From Clostridia bacterium (GTDB taxonomy: Bacteria > Bacillota > Clostridia > Christensenellales > QALW01), in the NCBI GenBank assembly GCA_900769815.1, contig CAAGID010000034.1, forward strand, positions 1 through 27,024: a DNA stretch of 27,024 nucleotides, in the 5' to 3' direction. The stretch's first letter is position 1, and the number at the start of each line of letters is the position of its first letter. The translations under genes and the position numbers were made by a program. Positions 22,581-27,024 of this stretch are shown here, piece after piece. The notes beneath the pieces were generated by a model. It saw nothing but the letters and a program-made list of their open reading frames with translations, made no database searches and was not told where the DNA came from.

Positions 22581-23265
22581 GACAGCACCTCCCCGTAAAA
22601 TGTATTCCGATTTCGCTTGAAGTATACTCCTCGCTGGTGCCAAAAAAACGCACGGATTTTCCGATATGCAGTATCTTGGAGGAATACTTTGCCGCCTGAG
22701 GAATATCGTGGGATACCATAAGTATAGTTACGCCCTGTTCCTCGTTAAGCTTTTTTATGGTCTTATACATTTCCTCGGTAATAATGGGGTCAAGACCTGT
22801 TACGGGCTCATCAAGAATAAGCATATTCTTCCCTGCACACATTGCACGGGCAAGAAGCACTCTCTGTTTTTCGCCACCTGAAAGATAGGTAAACTTCTTT
22901 TTAGCCAATTCTTTTATATTGAGAAGCTCCATATTTTTCATTGCAAGGTTTTTTTCTTTTTTAGTGTAAAAGGGAGTTTTAAGGGAATTAAGGCATCCCG
23001 ACAAAACCACCTCAAAACAAGAAGCAGGAAAATTTTTAATTTGCATCTGCTGAGGAAGATAGCCGATTTTTCCGATTTCTTCAGAAAACTGAATTACTCC
23101 TGACTTTTTGGGCACTTCGCCTAAAATGGTTTTTATCAGCGTGCTTTTACCTGAGCCGTTTTCCCCTACTATACTTATATATTCGCCTTTTTTTACACTA
23201 AAGGATATGTTTTCAAGAATATCCGTGCCGTTTAAGGATACGGACAGATTTTCAACCTTAAGCAT
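22573..23265 (-). CDS. znuC: zinc/metal ABC transporter ATP-binding protein
   Basis: A 230-residue ABC ATPase powering the metal importer. It has Walker A GENGSGKST (34-42), the Q-loop in YLPQQ, the ABC signature LSGGEKQR (128-135), Walker B LILDEP (149-154) and the switch His in MVSHD. Its start overlaps the end of the substrate-binding protein gene by 8 bp. The Cys- and His-containing end (IHFTGRCCHV) is unusual and could bind metal, though this is speculation. Confidence 0.93.
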   Translation of the reverse strand: MLKVENLSVSLNGTDILENISFSVKKGEYISIVGENGSGKSTLIKTILGEVPKKSGVIQFSEEIGKIGYLPQQMQIKNFPASCFEVVLSGCLNSLKTPFYTKKEKNLAMKNMELLNIKELAKKKFTYLSGGEKQRVLLARAMCAGKNMLILDEPVTGLDPIITEEMYKTIKKLNEEQGVTILMVSHDIPQAAKYSSKILHIGKSVRFFGTSEEYTSSEIGIHFTGRCCHV

Positions 23266-24154
23266 CTTTTATCACCTTTTTAACGTTTTCAATATTGCTT
23301 TTCATAAGTGAAAGATAAGTTTCGCCTTTTGTAAATTCCTCTTTAGAAAGATTATGGCAGGTATGAAGCAAATAAACGGGAACATCTGCCTCAATGCTTA
23401 TAGTTTCAGCAATTTTACCTGAGCTTAGCTCCTCACAAAATACGCCCTTTAGATTTTGTGTTTTTATTTTTTCGATAATCTCCTTTACACGCATTGCACT
23501 TGGCTCCTGATTTGCACCGCAGGAGTCATAGGCAGGCAAAAACTTAATGCCGTAATCGTTTTCAAGATATGTCATTGCAAACTTACCGCCGTGGCAGAGG
23601 GTAATATCCTTACATTCTTCACTTAAAAACAAAAACTCGTTGTGCAAACTATCAAGTTCTGCTAAATACTTTTCTGCATTTTCTCTATAATATCCGCTGT
23701 TTTCATCATCAACGGTGCAAAGAGCGTTTAGGATATTTTTAACCATTGCTTTTGCTTTTTCCGGAGAAGTCCATATATGTGGGTCGTTTTCGTGATGATG
23801 ACCTGTATGTTCGTGTGTGCATAAGTTAATATTATCCGAAGCATCTACAGTTTTACCCTTATAATCAACTGCTTCTATTATGCTTTCAGCCCAAGGCTCC
23901 ATAGATGCGCCGGTATATATAAATAAGTCGCTTTCCGTTATCTTTTTTATGTCGCCTACGCCGGGCTCATAGTTGTGGCTTTCCATACCGGGCGGAAGAA
24001 GTAAGATGACCTCTGCCTTATCCCCTACTATCTGACGGCAAAAATCATACTGGGGAAAAAGAGTTGTAACTATTAAAAGTTTTTCCTCTCTTTTCTCCTG
24101 TGCACAGCCTGTCAGAAGAAGTAAAATCAAAATAATGCTTAAGAGCTTTTTCAT
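23258..24154 (-). CDS. znuA: zinc-binding lipoprotein of a metal ABC transporter
   Basis: A 298-residue cluster A-I (TroA/ZnuA) solute-binding lipoprotein that captures metal outside the membrane. The lipobox is LTGC with lipidated Cys17. Metal ligands expected in the family are visible: His60 (ESHNYEP), His126 (DPHIW), His188 (LCHGGKF) and an acidic residue in the CEELSSGK segment. A His-rich loop, HEHTGHHHENDPH (114-126), points to zinc rather than manganese. It overlaps the Fur-family gene by 4 bp. Confidence 0.93.
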   Translation of the reverse strand: MKKLLSIILILLLLTGCAQEKREEKLLIVTTLFPQYDFCRQIVGDKAEVILLLPPGMESHNYEPGVGDIKKITESDLFIYTGASMEPWAESIIEAVDYKGKTVDASDNINLCTHEHTGHHHENDPHIWTSPEKAKAMVKNILNALCTVDDENSGYYRENAEKYLAELDSLHNEFLFLSEECKDITLCHGGKFAMTYLENDYGIKFLPAYDSCGANQEPSAMRVKEIIEKIKTQNLKGVFCEELSSGKIAETISIEADVPVYLLHTCHNLSKEEFTKGETYLSLMKSNIENVKKVIKDA

Positions 24155-24549
24155 TTATTACAGCACTCCTTACACACACCATAAAAAACAGTTCGGCAGG
24201 AATCTATCATAAAGCCGTGCTCACTTTCAACGTGATTGCTTATTATATCAAGGCTATTGCAGGAAAGATGAATAAGCTTTCCGCACAAGGTACATTTTAG
24301 GTGGAAATGTCCGTTGCAGGTTTCTGCCTTTTGGTAACAGGCACTTTCGCCCCTTTCGGTTATATATTTTCGTAAAATCCCCTCATTTACCATTTTTTCA
24401 AGATGGCGGTAAACGGTGGTAAGCCCTATATTTTTGCCTTGCTCCTTTATTTCATTAGAAATTTCTTCCGCAGTAAAATGGGCGTGTCCTTTGCCTTCAA
24501 TTAACACTTCAAGCTCCTTTTTCTGCTTGGTATTATAAATTTTCGCCAT
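24151..24549 (-). CDS. Fur-family metalloregulator, probably Zur
   Basis: A 132-residue Fur-family repressor with an N-terminal winged helix (about 1-80, recognition helix around GLTTVYRHLEKMV) and a C-terminal dimerisation domain. The structural zinc site is intact: CTLC near residue 96-99 and CKECC at the end. His-rich HFHLKC completes the regulatory metal region. As first gene of the zinc-importer operon it is most likely a zinc-dependent repressor (Zur) that controls its own operon. An AGGTGA site precedes the ATG. Fur or PerR specificity cannot be fully excluded. Confidence 0.88.
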   Translation of the reverse strand: MAKIYNTKQKKELEVLIEGKGHAHFTAEEISNEIKEQGKNIGLTTVYRHLEKMVNEGILRKYITERGESACYQKAETCNGHFHLKCTLCGKLIHLSCNSLDIISNHVESEHGFMIDSCRTVFYGVCKECCNK

Positions 24550-24570
24550 AAAATCACCTTTTTCAACAAT

Positions 24571-24587
24571 TTGAAAATGATTTTCAA
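24571..24587. promoter_or_regulatory. Fur/Zur-type operator
   Basis: A perfect 8-1-8 inverted repeat, TTGAAAATGATTTTCAA, containing the 7-1-7 form TGAAAATnATTTTCA typical of Fur-family boxes. It lies about 5-21 bp downstream of the expected transcription start of the zinc operon, well placed for repression. Confidence 0.82.
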
Positions 24588-24597
24588 TTTCAGATTT

Positions 24598-24626
24598 ATT
24601 ATAATTAAATAAAAAAATATTGTCAA
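24598..24626 (-). promoter_or_regulatory. consensus sigma-A promoter of the zinc operon
   Basis: On the minus strand, a perfect TTGACA (24621-24626), a 17-bp spacer and a perfect TATAAT (24598-24603). Such a strong promoter fits an operon held down by a repressor. Confidence 0.9.
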
Positions 24627-24668
24627 GTGCAATTTTACTCTTTTATTTTTTTTGATTTTATGTTATTA

Positions 24669-24674
24669 TATAAT
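24669..24674 (+). promoter_or_regulatory. -10 box of the cdaA promoter
   Basis: TATAAT, nine bases ahead of the AAGGAG ribosome binding site. No good -35 box is visible at normal spacing; the area at 24646-24651 is a T-run. Confidence 0.5.
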
Positions 24675-24696
24675 CAGTACGTTAAGGAGTGACAGT

Positions 24697-25557
24697 ATGA
24701 GCGAGTTTTTTACTAACATCTGGGAATGGATAAAAAACGGCTTTACGATGAGTGTTTTCGATATAATCGATATTATCATCATAACCGTAGTAATCTACCA
24801 CATACTAAAATTATTTAAAAACACCAGGGCAATGAACGTTTTAAAAGGCGTTGCCTTGCTTATCGTTGCTATGGCGGTGGCTTCGTGGCTTGAGCTTCCT
24901 ACAACCGAATGGTTATTAAGCTCAATAATTACCTCAGGTATCGTAATTGTTTTCGTATTATTCCAGCCTGAGTTACGCCTTGTTTTTGAAAACTTTGGAA
25001 GAGGAAGCTTCCACGACCAGAAAGACTCTGCGGATAATCTTGATAAAACCGTTACTGAGCTTGTTTCAGCCTGTGAAAATCTTTCAAAGAGACGCGTTGG
25101 TGCATTGCTTGTTTTCCAACAGAAAAATACTCTGCAGGATATAGTTGATACGGGCACGCTTCTTGATGCAAATATTTCCTCAGGTCTTGTTGAAAATGTT
25201 TTTGAGCCTAACACCCCACTCCACGACGGTGCAATGATTCTTGCAGGAAGCAAGATTATCGCCGCAGGATGCTTCCTTCCCCTTTCGGAAAATACCAATC
25301 TTGAAAAGAAGTTGGGCACAAGGCACCGTGCCGCTTTAGGTATAAGTGAGCGTACAGATGCTCTTGTTATAGTGGTAAGCGAGGAAACAGGCGTAATCTC
25401 ACTTGCACGGGACGGTAAATTCTCACGGTTCCTTGACCTTGAAACCTTAAAAAGAATTTTAACCGATATGTATAAAAAGGACGAAGAGGAAAAGCCAAGT
25501 TTGCTTTCCGCCCTGTATATGAAATTCTTTGGAAAGGAGCAGAACAATGGCAAATAA
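24697..25557 (+). CDS. cdaA: diadenylate cyclase CdaA (DacA)
   Basis: A 286-residue membrane diadenylate cyclase that makes c-di-AMP from two ATP, a signal essential for potassium and cell-wall homeostasis in most Firmicutes. Three membrane helices (about 20-100) precede the DAC domain, whose catalytic DGA (177-179, in PLHDGAMIL) and RHR (209-211, in GTRHRAALG) motifs are both intact. The start at 24697 follows AAGGAG; an in-frame ATG at 24652 lies upstream of the -10 box and is rejected. The gene overlaps cdaR by 11 bp. Confidence 0.96.
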   Translation: MSEFFTNIWEWIKNGFTMSVFDIIDIIIITVVIYHILKLFKNTRAMNVLKGVALLIVAMAVASWLELPTTEWLLSSIITSGIVIVFVLFQPELRLVFENFGRGSFHDQKDSADNLDKTVTELVSACENLSKRRVGALLVFQQKNTLQDIVDTGTLLDANISSGLVENVFEPNTPLHDGAMILAGSKIIAAGCFLPLSENTNLEKKLGTRHRAALGISERTDALVIVVSEETGVISLARDGKFSRFLDLETLKRILTDMYKKDEEEKPSLLSALYMKFFGKEQNNGK

Positions 25558-26842
25558 AAAACGTTCAGCACGCTCCTATTTTACCAATAATACCGCACTT
25601 AAGTTTATTTCACTTATATTTGCAATACTTTTATGGAGCTTTGTTACCAATTCCACTAATCCCGAAAGGACAAAAACCATCGAAGACGTTAATATAGTTG
25701 TTCAGGGTATTGAAGTTCTTGAAGAAAAGGGCTTTGCAATTCGTGACGACCTTACCAAATTACCTACAGTTGATATAAAGGTAAAGGTAAAGAACTCAGA
25801 TTACCGCAACGTAAACAAGAACGTGGTTCTTTTAACCGTTGACGTTTCCGAAATTTCAAAGGATGGCACCAATAAAATTGCAATAAAGCCTAACTTTTCT
25901 AATCTTGTTGACGTTACTCTTTCATCCATTGAACCTCAGCAGTCAATAACCTTAACGGTTGATAAAATTATTACTAAAGAGGTTAACGTGGTTCTTAATG
26001 AAACCGGTGCTTTAAAGGAAGGTCTTACTAAGGTTAACCCCCAATACAGCCAGAGCATTACAGTAAGGGGCTCAAGCTATTATCTTGACCGCATCGAAAA
26101 GGCAATAGTCGATATTGACCTTTCTGCTTTAAACGATGGTGACGTATTGCTTAATATGCCCTGCCGTTTCGTTGATAAGGATGATAACATTATAAACTTT
26201 ACAGGTCATACCGTTGACGTTGATATGGATATTCAAACTAAAAAGGAAGTTTCCGTAAATCTTACCGATGCAATAATAAACAAGGATAAGGTTAAGAACG
26301 GCTATGAGTTTATAAATGCAACAGTTGGAAAGGTTACTCTTTGCGGTCACAGTGACGTTATTCAGAAGTTAACAGAGGTTACCGCACAGACTATCGACCT
26401 TACGGATAAGGATTCAGCCTTTACCTCTGCTCCTCTTACACTTAATTTACCTGAGGGCGTCACAGTACTTTTAGGTCAGGAAGCGCCAAGCGCCAAAATA
26501 GAAATCAAGCAAAAGGAGCATTCCTTAACGGTAACACGTTCAATTATCGTTTCAGGTCTTGACCCAAGCCTTAAAGCAAGCATTACAAGCGGTGACCAGA
26601 CTTCACATATTTCCGCTGACGGCACTGCGCAAATCGAAACTACTATTACCCTTACAGGACCAAAGCTTATCCTTGATAATCTTAATGAATCCGACGTTAT
26701 CGTACGCCTTTCCCTTTTAGATAAAAGCGTTGGTACCTACGAGCTTTCCCCCGTTGTAGGCTTAAGCCCCGCCATTGCAAACAGCGTAACTGCACAGCTC
26801 GTTTCGCCTACTCAGGTTTCAGTTTCTATAAGTGCTAATTAA
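25547..26842 (+). CDS. cdaR: YbbR-domain regulator of diadenylate cyclase
   Basis: A 431-residue CdaR/YbbR protein: one N-terminal membrane helix (about 17-37, after a Lys/Arg-rich start) and three to four extracytoplasmic YbbR beta-domains. It binds and tunes CdaA at the membrane. The start at 25547 follows AAGGAG inside the end of cdaA; this translational overlap is typical of the pair. In many Firmicutes glmM follows, but the window ends too soon to show it. A hairpin terminator directly behind the gene suggests that glmM may not be co-transcribed here. Confidence 0.93.
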   Translation: MANKKRSARSYFTNNTALKFISLIFAILLWSFVTNSTNPERTKTIEDVNIVVQGIEVLEEKGFAIRDDLTKLPTVDIKVKVKNSDYRNVNKNVVLLTVDVSEISKDGTNKIAIKPNFSNLVDVTLSSIEPQQSITLTVDKIITKEVNVVLNETGALKEGLTKVNPQYSQSITVRGSSYYLDRIEKAIVDIDLSALNDGDVLLNMPCRFVDKDDNIINFTGHTVDVDMDIQTKKEVSVNLTDAIINKDKVKNGYEFINATVGKVTLCGHSDVIQKLTEVTAQTIDLTDKDSAFTSAPLTLNLPEGVTVLLGQEAPSAKIEIKQKEHSLTVTRSIIVSGLDPSLKASITSGDQTSHISADGTAQIETTITLTGPKLILDNLNESDVIVRLSLLDKSVGTYELSPVVGLSPAIANSVTAQLVSPTQVSVSISAN

Positions 26843-26858
26843 ACTACATAAAACAAGC

Positions 26859-26886
26859 AAAGACTCCGAGAAAAATCGGAGTCTTT
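26859..26886 (+). terminator. terminator of cdaA-cdaR
   Basis: An 11-bp perfect stem AAAGACTCCGA and its complement with a 6-nt loop, 17 bp after the cdaR stop. The trailing T-run is only three bases. Confidence 0.75.
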
Positions 26887-26913
26887 CAGTCTGCTGACTT
26901 TGTCAGCAGACTG
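26887..26913. repeat. perfect 12-bp inverted repeat
   Basis: CAGTCTGCTGAC, a TTT loop and the exact complement, directly abutting the cdaR terminator and immediately preceding repeat copy 3. It lacks a T-run and so does not look like a terminator. Confidence 0.75.
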
Positions 26914-27024
26914 CCAGAGTTCGAGAAACCCTTGCAAGTCAAGGCGCAGAACTTGCAAAAGAGGGAGTTTACACAGACGTAAATGACCGAATTTTGCAAG
27001 TGAATGCAACGAAGGAAATATACC
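26914..27024 (+). repeat. intergenic repeat, copy 3 (runs to window edge)
   Basis: Contains the shared core AGTTCGAGAAACCCTTGCAA, then GTCAAGGCGC, the stem-loop TTTAC-ACAGAC-GTAAA (26968-26983) and TGACCGA. The 3' part repeats TTGCAA three times (26932, 26953 and 26994 regions) and ends at the window edge in TATACC. No gene is seen in the final 180 bp. Confidence 0.65.

Noticed and set aside
24669..24674. TTGATT at 24652-24657 as the -35 box of cdaA.
   Set aside because: The spacer to TATAAT would be only 11 bp, too short for a sigma-A promoter.
24795..25571. A 258-codon open frame on the minus strand, antisense to cdaA.
   Set aside because: It lies opposite a strongly conserved diadenylate cyclase gene, its protein is Ser/Arg-rich without any motif, and it has no ribosome binding site or promoter of its own.

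Overview
The window looks like ordinary chromosome of a low-GC, Gram-positive anaerobe of the class Clostridia, probably a gut member of the Oscillospirales/Ruminococcaceae group. Supporting signs are strong GGAGG-type ribosome binding sites, sigma-A type promoters, HPr kinase, a YlmC/YmxH sporulation-type protein, the CdaA-CdaR c-di-AMP pair, QueT, and large secreted glycan-acting proteins. The taxonomic placement is an inference from gene content, not from a marker-gene comparison.

Layout. 1-202: intergenic DNA with two hairpin terminators. 203-2680 (-): cell-anchored DUF5060/DUF4038 glycoside-hydrolase-like protein. 2769-7027 (-): compact cluster of ylmC-like, HAD phosphatase, hprK, ROK kinase, maf and, after a 58-bp gap, a short-chain dehydrogenase. 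7144-9018 (+): cytoplasmic GH20-type hexosaminidase, divergent from ylmC. 9068-10300 (-): TtcA-like tRNA thiolase and a GNAT acetyltransferase. 10413-13676 (-): a second, much larger secreted DUF5060/DUF4038 protein. 13794-15799 (-): membrane-anchored helical-repeat protein and a long-form PRPP synthetase. 15972-16634 (+): trmB. 16900-18474 (-): COG2509-type FAD protein, divergent from a small jelly-roll (DUF1961/DUF1080-like) protein at 18576-19193 (+). 19530-21020 (-): orphan sugar-type solute-binding lipoprotein. 21179-21667 (-): queT. 21768-24549 (-): zinc-uptake operon, Fur/Zur regulator followed by znuA, znuC and znuB with overlapping ends. 24697-26842 (+): cdaA and cdaR. 26843-27024: terminator and repeat.

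How the parts work together. Two secreted DUF4038 proteins, a cytoplasmic hexosaminidase, an orphan solute-binding lipoprotein, a ROK sugar kinase, HAD phosphatase and HPr kinase suggest a glycan-harvesting lifestyle with catabolite control. The zinc operon begins with its own likely repressor and has a Fur-family box just downstream of a consensus promoter. queT has its own promoter and a candidate preQ1 riboswitch whose 3' tail contains the ribosome binding site.

Most interesting non-coding signals: (1) the candidate preQ1-I-like riboswitch of queT, which carries an extra hairpin between the P1 stem and the A-rich tail; (2) a degenerate intergenic repeat family with three members, each just behind the terminator of a plus-strand gene, two of them sharing a 5-bp stem-loop with a compensatory base-pair change; (3) a roughly 23-bp periodic array of tiny inverted repeats next to one member. 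I saw no CRISPR array, transposase, rRNA, tRNA or phage gene.
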